The notes under the pieces: model-generated
Told to the model about the DNA's origin: nothing
Seen by the model: only the letters and a program-made list of their open reading frames with translations
Databases searched by the model: none
Program-made: the position numbers and the translations under genes
In this document: in pieces, positions 1-5,870 of the stretch
How the letters are laid out: each line of letters opens with the position of its first letter
How positions within the stretch are numbered: the stretch's first letter is position 1
Assembly: GCF_946481155.1 (NCBI RefSeq)
Contig: NZ_CAMLMK010000111.1
Coordinates: forward strand, 1-8,645
Origin: an uncultured Flavobacterium sp.
GTDB taxonomy: Bacteria > Bacteroidota > Bacteroidia > Flavobacteriales > Flavobacteriaceae
Direction: 5' to 3'
DNA: 8,645 nucleotides

Positions 1-24
1 ATAAGTTTGCAGAACGCAGATAAT

Positions 25-59
25 TAATAAAGGGAATCAAATTTTGATTCCCTTTATTA
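25..59. terminator. Long palindromic hairpin, probable bidirectional terminator
   Basis: Positions 25-41 and 43-59 are exact reverse complements around a single central T. The core is GGGAATC pairing with GATTCCC, flanked by A-runs on the left and T-runs on the right, so the hairpin ends in a U-rich tail when read in either direction. It can end an upstream rightward gene lying outside the window and the leftward pyrophosphohydrolase gene whose stop is at 130. The innermost A/T bases probably form the loop. Positions 60-129 hold nothing I can interpret. Confidence 0.8.
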
Positions 60-129
60 TTGATCAATTTAGAGCGATCTTTTTTGCTTACAGGTTTTCA
101 ACTGAAATCTGCATTCTGATATCTGAATA

Positions 130-513
130 CTACTTAAGTATTTCTTCAAAATTCGGCTTGAAGTAATTCGGTCCTTTCATTACTTTTCCGTCTTCGCGGT
201 AAATCGGTTTTCCGTTTTCGCCTAACTTACTCATATTGCTTCGCTGGATTTCATCGAACACTTCTTCAATTTTATGCTGCAATCCGTGTTCCAGAATTGT
301 TCCGCATAAAATGTAAAGCATGTCGCCTAAGGCATCGGCAATTTCTGTCAGATCATTATTCTGAACTGCTTCCAGATACTCTTCATTTTCTTCTTTCATC
401 AGGTTAAAACGAAGCATATTTACCTGCTCCCCTAAGTCACCTTTTGGTGTATAGTTTACCCCTAGCCCAAAAGCTTCATGAAATTCTTTAACTGCGTTAA
501 GTTGTTTTTGCAT
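130..513 (-). CDS. MazG-like nucleotide pyrophosphohydrolase (COG4696-like)
   Basis: A 127-residue all-alpha NTP pyrophosphohydrolase of the MazG/phosphoribosyl-ATP pyrophosphohydrolase superfamily. These cytosolic enzymes cleave a nucleoside triphosphate to the monophosphate plus pyrophosphate using Mg2+, often to clear non-canonical nucleotides. The visible metal-binding pattern is an acidic helix EENEEYLEA at residues 41-49, then EIADALGDMLYI at 57-68, giving the family ExxE and ExxD arrangement (E57/D60, D64). The tail RSNMSKLG followed by GKPIYREDGK and GPNYFKP (about 91-119) is typical of the stand-alone family related to COG4696. I chose the ATG at 513 rather than the upstream in-frame ATG at 543, because the extra ten residues are AT-rich and resemble untranslated leader. 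The gene is divergent from the small membrane protein at 586. No clear -7 box is visible for it. The exact substrate cannot be read from the sequence, so I give no symbol. Confidence 0.85.
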   Translation of the reverse strand: MQKQLNAVKEFHEAFGLGVNYTPKGDLGEQVNMLRFNLMKEENEEYLEAVQNNDLTEIADALGDMLYILCGTILEHGLQHKIEEVFDEIQRSNMSKLGENGKPIYREDGKVMKGPNYFKPNFEEILK

Positions 514-561
514 AATCTTAAAATTTGTCCGGAAATTAATCAAAAAGAATTTTCAAAGAAC

Positions 562-569
562 TAATTTTG
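562..569 (+). promoter_or_regulatory. Bacteroidota-type -7 box (TAATTTTG)
   Basis: The sequence matches TAnnTTTG exactly and ends 16 nt before the ATG of the small membrane protein. No TTG element is visible at the expected 19-20 nt upstream, so this is a half-supported promoter. Confidence 0.45.
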
Positions 570-585
570 TATAAATTTTCAAACT

Positions 586-774
586 ATGTTTTCAACAGGC
601 CAGCTGTATTTTGCTATTTTCTTTGTTATCGTTTTTGTTTTGGTCATGATTTATGTTTATCGAAAAGATCTGGCCTTACATAAAATTCATTATAAAGGAA
701 GTTTATGGATTCTCTTGTGTTTCCTGCTTTTTATAGGAATTTTATTTATAATTAAGTTGGTACTGAAAGAATAA
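586..774 (+). CDS. Small two-helix membrane protein, function unknown
   Basis: A 62-residue protein with two hydrophobic segments, at about residues 5-25 and 40-60, joined by a short basic loop (YRKDLALHKIHYKG). Both helices could span the inner membrane, with the positively charged loop in the cytoplasm. I recognise no catalytic motif and no named family. Evidence that it is a real gene: it fills its interval exactly, has a consensus -7 box 16 nt upstream of the ATG, and keeps a membrane-protein composition throughout. The next gene starts 41 nt after its stop and has its own -7 box, so the two may be transcribed separately or together. A role cannot be stated. Confidence 0.6.
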   Translation: MFSTGQLYFAIFFVIVFVLVMIYVYRKDLALHKIHYKGSLWILLCFLLFIGILFIIKLVLKE

Positions 775-789
775 ATATTCCTATATTTG
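757..789 (+). promoter_or_regulatory. Candidate promoter: TTG (757-759) and TATATTTG (782-789)
   Basis: The -7 box TATATTTG fits TAnnTTTG exactly. A TTG lies 22 nt upstream, inside the end of the small membrane protein gene; this is slightly longer than the usual 19-20 nt spacing. The ATG of the SRPBCC gene lies 26 nt downstream. Confidence 0.5.
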
Positions 790-815
790 AAAATTATCAT
801 AATTAGACTAAGATT

Positions 816-1889
816 ATGCGAATTGTAAAATACATATTTCTCCTTATACTGCTTGCTGCCATTGCAATTTCGGTTTACATCGGAACCCAAAACGGGAATT
901 TTGATGTACAGCGAAGTAAAGTAATCAATGTCCCTCAATCGGTTTTATATAATTATGTAGACGACTATAAAAACTGGGAAGATTGGGGTCCGTGGGCTGA
1001 AGAAGACAAAACCCTTAAGTATACTTATTCCGAAAAGACCAAAGGTTTAGGAGCTTCTTACTCCTGGACGGGAGAAGAAGGCGAAGGTAAGATGACTACA
1101 GTCAAAACAGTTGACAACGACAGTATTTTCCAAAAAATATCTTTTGAAGGCGGAGAGCCGAATGACGTTATCTGGGGCTTCGAAAAAGCCGGAAGCGGAA
1201 CCAAAGTAACCTGGAGAATGAAAGGCAAAATGAATTTCATGATGAAATTTTTCTGCTTCTTTAAAGGTGGTGCCGAAAACATGATGGCTCCTATGTTTGA
1301 AAAAGGATTGGCTAACATGGATACGATCCTGGTTCAGGAACTTAAAAATTATTCTGTGACCGTTAACGGGTTAACCAGAAAATCAGGAGTTTACTACATT
1401 AAGCAATCCGTTACCTGCAAAATTCCGAGCCTTACCAAAAATATGGGAATCCTATTCCGTAAGATTACAAAGTTCGCTAAGGATAATAACATTACAGTAA
1501 GCGGTTCACCATTTGCCATCTATGACAAATACGATACAGTAAACGGAATCGTTACTTTCTCGGCCTGCCTGCCAATTGCCGAACAGATTTTCACCTCAGA
1601 AGGAAGTGACATTGAAGGCGGACAGTTTTATTCCTATCTGGCACTAAAAACAACACTTAAAGGTGATTATACCCATAGTAAGGAAGCCTGGGATAAAGCT
1701 TACGCAGAAATCGCAAAAAACAGATGGATCGAAAATCCTTCAGGAAAATATATTGAAGTTTATAAAGTTGGAGTAAATCAAACGAGAAAGGCTTCACAAT
1801 GGATTACTGAAATTTACATTCCGATTGTAGAAAAAGCCAAACCGATTGAAGTGACAAAAATAATAGCAGACTCTACAGCAGTACAATAA
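816..1889 (+). CDS. Membrane-anchored SRPBCC protein with C-terminal GyrI-like domain
   Basis: A 357-residue protein of three parts. Residues about 4-22 form one hydrophobic helix, which could be an uncleaved anchor. Residues about 31-176 resemble the SRPBCC/polyketide-cyclase fold, a hydrophobic ligand-binding cup: an INVPQSVLYNYVDD start, NWEDWGPW, a glycine/glutamate-rich GEEGEGKM hairpin, and a long closing helix around 155-176. Residues about 178-337 resemble the GyrI-like/AraC effector-binding domain, with SVTVNGLTRKSGVYY at the start, GSPFAIYD (230-237) in the middle and ITEIYIPI at the end. Both domains bind small molecules in related proteins, and no DNA-binding part is present. A ligand-carrying or sensing role in the envelope is an inference. 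It follows the 62-aa membrane protein closely and ends at a hairpin terminator. No frameshift is apparent and the length suits the two-domain form. Confidence 0.8.
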   Translation: MRIVKYIFLLILLAAIAISVYIGTQNGNFDVQRSKVINVPQSVLYNYVDDYKNWEDWGPWAEEDKTLKYTYSEKTKGLGASYSWTGEEGEGKMTTVKTVDNDSIFQKISFEGGEPNDVIWGFEKAGSGTKVTWRMKGKMNFMMKFFCFFKGGAENMMAPMFEKGLANMDTILVQELKNYSVTVNGLTRKSGVYYIKQSVTCKIPSLTKNMGILFRKITKFAKDNNITVSGSPFAIYDKYDTVNGIVTFSACLPIAEQIFTSEGSDIEGGQFYSYLALKTTLKGDYTHSKEAWDKAYAEIAKNRWIENPSGKYIEVYKVGVNQTRKASQWITEIYIPIVEKAKPIEVTKIIADSTAVQ

Positions 1890-1893
1890 AAGG

Positions 1894-1922
1894 AAAGGCC
1901 CCGAATTTCGAGGCCTTTTTTT
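1894..1922. terminator. Rho-independent hairpin between convergent genes
   Basis: The arms AAAGGCC and GGCCTTT, extended through a C-A mismatch to CGA/TCG, are followed by a run of T on the plus strand. It ends the SRPBCC transcript. On the minus strand the tail is shorter and interrupted, so termination of the tcdA transcript there is possible but weaker. The T-run enters the tcdA stop codon region. Confidence 0.8.
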
Positions 1923-2634
1923 ATTTCAATAAATGCTTGATAACCGTTTCGGCAGCATGCAGCCCAAACAAAGCGGGCATCCAGCTATTGGTTCCGAAGA
2001 ATGATTTCTTATAATTTAAACCATCAGTCATTTTCAGGCTTGTTTCATCCGGAGTTTCCATTGAAAACACGGCTTTCACACCTTTAGTAATCTTTTCTTT
2101 TTTAAGGCGCTTTCGCATTGTTTTTGCCAGCGGACAAACATCTGTTTTACTGATATCTCTCACAGTAACCTTGCTGGCCAGAAATTTTCCGCCGGCACCC
2201 ATATTACTGATGATTTTCACTTTCTTGCGCTTGGCGGCGATAATCAGATTTAGCTTTGGTGTGATACTGTCGATACAATCCAAAACATAATCATATTCCG
2301 GGGTAACCAATTCAAAAGCTCTTTCGGGAGAAAGAAATTCCTGAATTCGGGTTAACTGCAATTCCGGGTTGATATCCATTAAACGGTCGCCAACGATGGT
2401 CACTTTAGGTTGGCCTACTGTAGAATGCAATGCCGGTAATTGTCTGTTGATATTTGTGATATCTACTGTATCTCCGTCAACGATTGTCATTTTCCCTACT
2501 CCTGCTCTTGCGATGAATTCGGCAGCGAATGAGCCTACGCCGCCCATTCCTACAATCAGTACATTGGAATTTTTTAATTTTTCTAATCCTTCTTTTTTAA
2601 ATAATAACTCGGCTCTCTCTGTCCACTCTGCCAT
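1921..2634 (-). CDS. tcdA: tRNA threonylcarbamoyladenosine dehydratase (TcdA/CsdL, E1-like)
   Basis: A 237-residue E1/ThiF-like enzyme. TcdA uses ATP to convert t6A at position 37 of ANN-decoding tRNAs into its cyclic form ct6A. Visible features are the nucleotide-binding loop GMGGVGS at residues 29-35 after a short beta strand, the acidic ribose-binding end VDGD at 52-55, the NINRQ segment (61-65) with the conserved arginine, K77 in the GQPK motif, and DCIDS at 119-123, which marks the adenylation site. MGAGGK (145-150) and the DVCPLAKTMRKRLKK stretch (165-179) match the YgdL/CsdL subgroup rather than MoeB or ThiF. No CxxC zinc pair is seen, as expected for this subgroup. It is somewhat shorter than the E. 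coli protein (268 residues). It is last in a leftward cluster after the TatD-like gene, with a 49-nt gap that holds a hairpin but no promoter box. No alternative in-frame ATG is evident upstream. Confidence 0.9.
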   Translation of the reverse strand: MAEWTERAELLFKKEGLEKLKNSNVLIVGMGGVGSFAAEFIARAGVGKMTIVDGDTVDITNINRQLPALHSTVGQPKVTIVGDRLMDINPELQLTRIQEFLSPERAFELVTPEYDYVLDCIDSITPKLNLIIAAKRKKVKIISNMGAGGKFLASKVTVRDISKTDVCPLAKTMRKRLKKEKITKGVKAVFSMETPDETSLKMTDGLNYKKSFFGTNSWMPALFGLHAAETVIKHLLK

Positions 2635-2649
2635 TTTACAACATTTTGC

Positions 2650-2687
2650 GTAATGCGATCCCGGTCGAAAAACCGGTCGGCCATTAC
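2650..2687. repeat. Imperfect inverted repeat between tatD-like gene and tcdA
   Basis: The outer arms GTAATG (2650-2655) and CATTAC (2682-2687) are exact complements. The inner arms CCGGT (2661-2665) and ACCGG (2672-2676) enclose a CGAAAA loop, with a 5-by-5 internal loop between the two stems. On the minus strand this folds just at the end of the tatD-like gene (stop at 2684-2686) and has no U-run. It could be an mRNA-stability or attenuation element, but not a standard terminator. Confidence 0.4.
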
Positions 2688-3319
2688 AGGTTAAAAACTA
2701 ACTTAAAATTATCTTCGATAATCTGTTCCACATTGGTCTTTTTTACCGCAGCGGCTTTTATATATACATCTGAAATGTTTTCTTCTATCGTATCGGTTTC
2801 CAGAAAAAACCTGTCGTTGGGAACCTGCTCAAATACCGAAGACAATTCCGGATTTCGCAATAAATATTTTCCGAACGACAAATAAAAACCATTATCCAAC
2901 AATGATTTTGCGACCTGATAATTCTTAGAAAATCCGTGAATAATCATGGGAACCTCCATTTTCAGGCGCTTTTTGATTTCAATTACTTCCTGATATGCGG
3001 AAACGCAGTGCAAAATTACAGGTTTTTGGTATTTTTTAGCTAACTTCAGTTGTTTTTCAAAAATTTCGGTCTGAATTTCTATCGGTGTTTCGATTCTTTT
3101 ATCCAAACCACATTCACCTAAAGCAAGACAGTTTTGCAGTTGCAGCTTTTCTTCAATGATTCGGAGATGCATTTCAACCTGATCCAAATCTATATGCCAG
3201 GGGTGAATTCCGATGGAAAAGAACTTTACAGCTTCGTCGAATTCGTTTGGATATTGGTTAACAATCTCAAGCACATTTTCCTGATTCGTACTTTTATGCG
3301 TATGAAGATTATAGAGCAT
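2684..3319 (-). CDS. TatD-family metal-dependent hydrolase (short form)
   Basis: A 211-residue protein of the TatD/amidohydrolase TIM-barrel family, whose members are metal-dependent nucleases or related hydrolases. Metal-ligand positions visible in order are HTH at residues 6-8, GIHPWH at 37-42, the glutamate in ALGECGLD (E69), H104 in VILHC, H128 in IIHGF and D176 in LETDT. All the expected ligands are present, so activity is plausible. At 211 residues it is shorter than the usual 250-265 of bacterial TatD, with compact loops and a short C-terminal helix region. I therefore call it TatD-like and give no symbol. Its ATG shares one base with the stop of the upstream DUF1684 gene (TAATG on the minus strand), which points to translational coupling. 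Substrate (DNA ends or something else) cannot be told. Confidence 0.85.
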   Translation of the reverse strand: MLYNLHTHKSTNQENVLEIVNQYPNEFDEAVKFFSIGIHPWHIDLDQVEMHLRIIEEKLQLQNCLALGECGLDKRIETPIEIQTEIFEKQLKLAKKYQKPVILHCVSAYQEVIEIKKRLKMEVPMIIHGFSKNYQVAKSLLDNGFYLSFGKYLLRNPELSSVFEQVPNDRFFLETDTIEENISDVYIKAAAVKKTNVEQIIEDNFKLVFNL

Positions 3320-3909
3320 TAGTCGTGGAATTTCTTTACACCGGCTCTTACTTCAACCAATAAATCGTTTTCTTTTGGAGGGATTGGGCATGAATATCCT
3401 TCATTATAAGCACAGTAAGGATTATAAGCCTGATTAAAATCCAAAGTAAGCACATCTTTATCAGTGGCCTGTAAATCAATATAGCGGCCGCCACCATAGC
3501 TTTCAACCCCTGAAGTCAGATCAGTAAAGGGGAGAAACAGGTAATTTTTGTATTGTTCTGTTTTTGACAATTCGATATTTCGGAAAACATTTAATTTGCA
3601 TTCCTTTCCTTTTAAAGTGAAATGCAATTCTCCATACTTTACATATAACGGAGTACGGGAGCCGGAAGTTTTCATGACAAAAGGCTTCTCCTGCGGTGTT
3701 TTCGTCAGTTTCGCTTCCACACAAAAACTTTGATCAATAGCGTAAAAATCCAGCCCTTTAAAATGCTCGCGGTCGGAAGGTTTTAGCGGACTTTCCTTTT
3801 CATCGGCGTATTCTTTATTGAGTTGTGCCTGAAAATCGGTAGCAGTTTTCTCATTGCATTGCGCCAGAGCGGTTAACGGGAAAAGAAAGGCCCAGAATAT
3901 TTTTTTCAT
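3319..3909 (-). CDS. Secreted DUF1684 protein
   Basis: A 196-residue protein. Residues 1-16 are a signal peptide (MKK start, hydrophobic core, ALA end), with likely signal-peptidase I cleavage before Gln17. The following LAQC is a poor lipobox because Gln precedes the Cys. The body carries the hallmarks of DUF1684: a strand-rich region with SGSRTPLYVKYGELHFTL (about 82-99), the PFTDLTSGVESYGGGRYIDL block (127-146), and the C-terminal DFNQAYNPYCAYNEGYSCPI segment (157-176) ending in PPKENDLLVEVRAG. The biochemical role of the family is not known to me. The ATG at 3909 is preferred over the in-frame ATG at 3960: it begins a canonical signal peptide, and a -7 box lies between the two. It is first in a leftward cluster with the TatD-like gene (1-bp overlap) and tcdA, and divergent from the MFS gene. 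Confidence 0.85.
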   Translation of the reverse strand: MKKIFWAFLFPLTALAQCNEKTATDFQAQLNKEYADEKESPLKPSDREHFKGLDFYAIDQSFCVEAKLTKTPQEKPFVMKTSGSRTPLYVKYGELHFTLKGKECKLNVFRNIELSKTEQYKNYLFLPFTDLTSGVESYGGGRYIDLQATDKDVLTLDFNQAYNPYCAYNEGYSCPIPPKENDLLVEVRAGVKKFHD

Positions 3910-3925
3910 CTTTTGCTGTTTTATG

Positions 3926-3933
3926 CAAAAATA
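3926..3933 (-). promoter_or_regulatory. -7 box (TATTTTTG on the minus strand) for the DUF1684-tatD-tcdA cluster
   Basis: It matches TAnnTTTG exactly on the minus strand, 16 nt upstream of the chosen ATG at 3909. The nearest TTG upstream is about 26 nt away, longer than usual. It supports the shorter start for the DUF1684 protein. Confidence 0.45.
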
Positions 3934-4015
3934 AGCAAAATTGAGATGAAAAAAATTCACAAGAATTTAACATGTATTGCAGCAATTGGCTTAGTCTACT
4001 TTGTAGGTTAGTTCG

Positions 4016-4023
4016 TAACTTTA
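4016..4023 (+). promoter_or_regulatory. Near-consensus -7 box (TAACTTTA) for the MFS gene
   Basis: It differs from TAnnTTTG only at the last base and lies 22 nt upstream of the ATG at 4046. There is no well-spaced TTG element: TTTG occurs 12 nt upstream and TTG 27 nt upstream. The box overlaps a short dyad, TAGTT-CGT-AACTT (4009-4021). Confidence 0.35.
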
Positions 4024-4045
4024 CACCTTAACATCACTTCTGCTA

Positions 4046-5263
4046 ATGCTTTCAAAAGCCTTCACCCGCTACATCAATAATTTCAAAGGATTTTCACGCG
4101 AAATCTGGATACTTACACTGATTACTTTCATTAACCGTGCGGGCACAATGGTGCTCCCGTTTTTATCAAAATACCTTAAGGAAGATTTACACTTTTCCTA
4201 TAGTCAGGTAGGTACGATTATGGTTTGGTTTGGAATAGGCTCGATGTTGGGTTCATGGCTTGGAGGAAAGCTATCAGATAAGTTAGGATTTTACAGGGTG
4301 ATGATTTTTAGCTTATTTACAAGCGGAATCGCCTTCTTAATATTGCAATATATTACCAGTTTTGTCGGGCTTTGCATCGGAATGTTTTCGATTATGGTAG
4401 TTGCCGATATGTTTCGCCCTGCAATGTTTGTTTCACTGAGCGCCTACGCCAAGCCTGAAAACAGGACACGTGCGTTAACGTTAGTAAGACTTGCCATCAA
4501 TTTAGGATTTGCCGCCGGCCCTGCGATGGGTGGTCTTATAATTATGACTACCGGTTATAAAGGCTTATTCTGGGTGGATGGTGCTACCTGTATAGTAGCC
4601 ATACTGATTTTCTGGATGATGGTGAAAGAAAAGAAAAAATCACCTGAACAGAAATCCGAATTAGTTGCCACGTCTGACAAATCCGTATTTAAGGATACTC
4701 CGTTCTGGATATTCATGTTTATATGTATGACTACCGGTATTTTGTTTTTCCAATTATTTACAACGCTTCCGCTGTACCATAAGATTCAGTTCAATATGAC
4801 TGAATTCCAGAGTGGCTTACTTTTAATGATGAACGGACTGATTATTTTCTTTTCCGAGATGGCCGTTGTGGGTTATGTGGAACGAAAACAGATCGATAAG
4901 GTTCGGATAGTTATCTTAGGACTTGTCTTTATGATTGTCAGTATGTTCTTATTACTGATAAATACCTGGAGCGGTATTTTAATTATAATGATGCTGTTTA
5001 TGACTTTCGGTGAAATGTTTGCCTTTCCTTTCTCCAATTCGTTTGCCATGAGCAGGGCGCCTAAAGGCCATGAAGGCCGTTATATGGCTATTTTTACGAT
5101 GAGTTATAGTCTGGCACATATCCTGAGTTCTAAAGTAGGAATGGAAATTATCGGACATTGGGGCGGCTATCAGGTGAACTGGTTTTTTATGGGTTCGCTT
5201 GGGATTGTGGCATTAGCTGCTTCAGTATGGTTGCGAAAATTGCTTGCACAGGAAAATAATTAA
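4046..5263 (+). CDS. MFS transporter, multidrug-efflux type
   Basis: A 405-residue polytopic membrane protein with about twelve hydrophobic helices in two halves, separated by a charged cytoplasmic loop (KEKKKSPEQKSELVATSDKS, about 194-213). The MFS motif A is clear between helices 2 and 3: GGKLSDKLGFYR at 73-84, containing the conserved G, D and R. A motif-C-like GFAAGPAMGG lies at 154-163 in helix 5, a signature of proton-coupled antiporters, so export of small molecules is more likely than uptake. The substrate is unknown. Length is normal for the 12-helix DHA1-like group. The gene is divergent from the DUF1684 cluster (136 nt between starts). It has no obvious terminator after its stop, so transcription may continue into the blaI regulatory region. 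Confidence 0.85.
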   Translation: MLSKAFTRYINNFKGFSREIWILTLITFINRAGTMVLPFLSKYLKEDLHFSYSQVGTIMVWFGIGSMLGSWLGGKLSDKLGFYRVMIFSLFTSGIAFLILQYITSFVGLCIGMFSIMVVADMFRPAMFVSLSAYAKPENRTRALTLVRLAINLGFAAGPAMGGLIIMTTGYKGLFWVDGATCIVAILIFWMMVKEKKKSPEQKSELVATSDKSVFKDTPFWIFMFICMTTGILFFQLFTTLPLYHKIQFNMTEFQSGLLLMMNGLIIFFSEMAVVGYVERKQIDKVRIVILGLVFMIVSMFLLLINTWSGILIIMMLFMTFGEMFAFPFSNSFAMSRAPKGHEGRYMAIFTMSYSLAHILSSKVGMEIIGHWGGYQVNWFFMGSLGIVALAASVWLRKLLAQENN

Positions 5264-5316
5264 GTACCTGTAAATCAATTTAATTCTATTTTTTAAACTT
5301 CAGATTTTGTTAAAAA

Positions 5317-5372
5317 AACTATAAAATTAGTTACTTAACTATTTTTATAGTTGCGTAACTAAAAATATAGTT
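5317..5372. promoter_or_regulatory. Three tandem operator dyads, AACTA-N6-TAGTT, 20-bp period
   Basis: Three 16-bp dyads of identical layout occur at 5317-5332, 5337-5352 and 5357-5372. In each the arms AACTA and TAGTT are exact complements, and the six-base centre is A/T only. Starts are exactly 20 bp apart, about two helical turns, so dimers bound at each would lie on one face of the DNA. The second dyad overlaps the TTG -33 element and the third fills the spacer up to the -7 box of the blaI promoter. The location in front of a BlaI-family repressor gene suggests autorepression; binding itself is inferred. Confidence 0.75.
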
Positions 5373-5381
5373 GTAAGTTTG
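5351..5381 (+). promoter_or_regulatory. Promoter of the blaI-M56 operon: TTG-N20-TAAGTTTG
   Basis: TTG at 5351-5353 and TAAGTTTG at 5374-5381 (exact TAnnTTTG) are separated by 20 nt, close to the Bacteroidota standard. Transcription would begin near 5387, leaving a leader of about 120 nt before the ATG at 5510. Both elements lie in or against the operator dyads, as expected for a repressed promoter. Confidence 0.7.
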
Positions 5382-5405
5382 TTCTGTGCTTGAATGATAG
5401 CATTT

Positions 5406-5487
5406 GCGTTAGGGATAGAGGCGTTATCCTTTTGTGTAACGAAGTGAAACAAAAGATTTAGCCGAAAGCCCGACCCTTGGGGAACGC
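5406..5487 (+). ncRNA. Structured RNA element in the blaI leader
   Basis: This stretch of about 82 nt folds compactly by eye. A closing stem is GCGTT (5406-5410) with AACGC (5483-5487). Inside are a hairpin GGATA (5413-5417) with TATCC (5425-5429), a hairpin TTTTGT (5430-5435) with ACAAAA (5449-5454), and a small CC-CTTG-GG hairpin at 5474-5481. Its G/C-rich unpaired segments differ from the surrounding AT-rich DNA. From memory it resembles a structured element recurrent in Flavobacteria, possibly the Flavo-1 motif, but I could not verify this. It has no U-run after it and so is not a plain terminator. It could be a processed small RNA, a leader regulator, or a dispersed repeat. Confidence 0.6.
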
Positions 5488-5509
5488 CCAAAAATTAAAA
5501 ACAAACATC

Positions 5510-5866
5510 ATGCAAAAGTTAACCAACAAAGAAGAAGAAGTAATGCATATTTTATGGAAGCTTGGAAAAGCCTTCGTAAAAGAAGTTTTGGCTGAAATTA
5601 AAGAAGACCAGCCGCATTACAATACGCTTTCAACGATAATCCGAAACCTTGAGGAAAAAGGCTATGTATCGCACAATGCCTTTGGAAATACGCACCAGTA
5701 CTTCCCTATCGTAACCAAAGAAGACTATCGCAAAGGATTTATGAACACTGCCATTGAAAATTATTTCAATAATTCCTATAAAAGCATGATTTCCTTTTTT
5801 GCCAAAGAAGAGAAAATCAGTGCAAAAGAACTTCGTGAGATTTTAGAGATGATCGAAAAAAAATAA
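5510..5866 (+). CDS. BlaI/MecI/CopY-family transcriptional repressor
   Basis: A 118-residue winged-helix repressor. Residues 1-70 form the DNA-binding domain: the LTNKEEEVMHILWKLGKAFVKEVL start is the family helix pair, NTLSTIIRNLEEKGYV (about 38-53) is the recognition helix leading into the wing, and SHNAFGNTHQYFPIV forms the wing strands. Residues about 72-118 form the helical dimerisation part with SMISFFAKEEKISAKELREILEMI. In the known bla and mec systems the partner metallopeptidase triggers cleavage of the repressor in this helical part. The ATG at 5510 is chosen because homologues begin MxxLTxxEExVM and because the upstream in-frame extension lies inside the folded leader. The M56 gene follows after 4 nt. 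Three operator-like dyads overlap the promoter, indicating negative autoregulation. The true target genes and signal are unknown, so no symbol is given. Confidence 0.9.
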   Translation: MQKLTNKEEEVMHILWKLGKAFVKEVLAEIKEDQPHYNTLSTIIRNLEEKGYVSHNAFGNTHQYFPIVTKEDYRKGFMNTAIENYFNNSYKSMISFFAKEEKISAKELREILEMIEKK

Positions 5867-5870
5867 GCGT

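Noticed and set aside
1..23. Possible end of an upstream rightward gene (frame ending K-F-A-E-R-R-stop at 21-23).
   Set aside because: Only six codons are visible and another frame also runs to a stop at 25-27; nothing identifies a gene, although the terminator at 25-59 suggests one exists.
514..543. Longer N-terminus for the pyrophosphohydrolase starting at 543.
   Set aside because: The ten extra residues are encoded by AT-rich leader-like sequence and the MQKQL start at 513 fits the family better.
1058..1318. Minus-strand 86-codon open frame opposite the SRPBCC gene.
   Set aside because: It lies wholly within a well-supported gene and shows no promoter box or recognisable motif.
3910..3960. 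Longer N-terminus for the DUF1684 protein starting at 3960.
   Set aside because: It would bury the signal peptide behind 17 residues and place the -7 box inside the gene.
5317..5372. CRISPR-like array because of the regular spacing.
   Set aside because: The units are 16-bp dyads with 4-bp spacers, and the promoter context explains them as operators.
5477..5509. In-frame extension of the BlaI-type repressor upstream of 5510.
   Set aside because: The extension lies in the folded leader, has no ATG at its start, and homologues begin at the MQKLTNKEE position.
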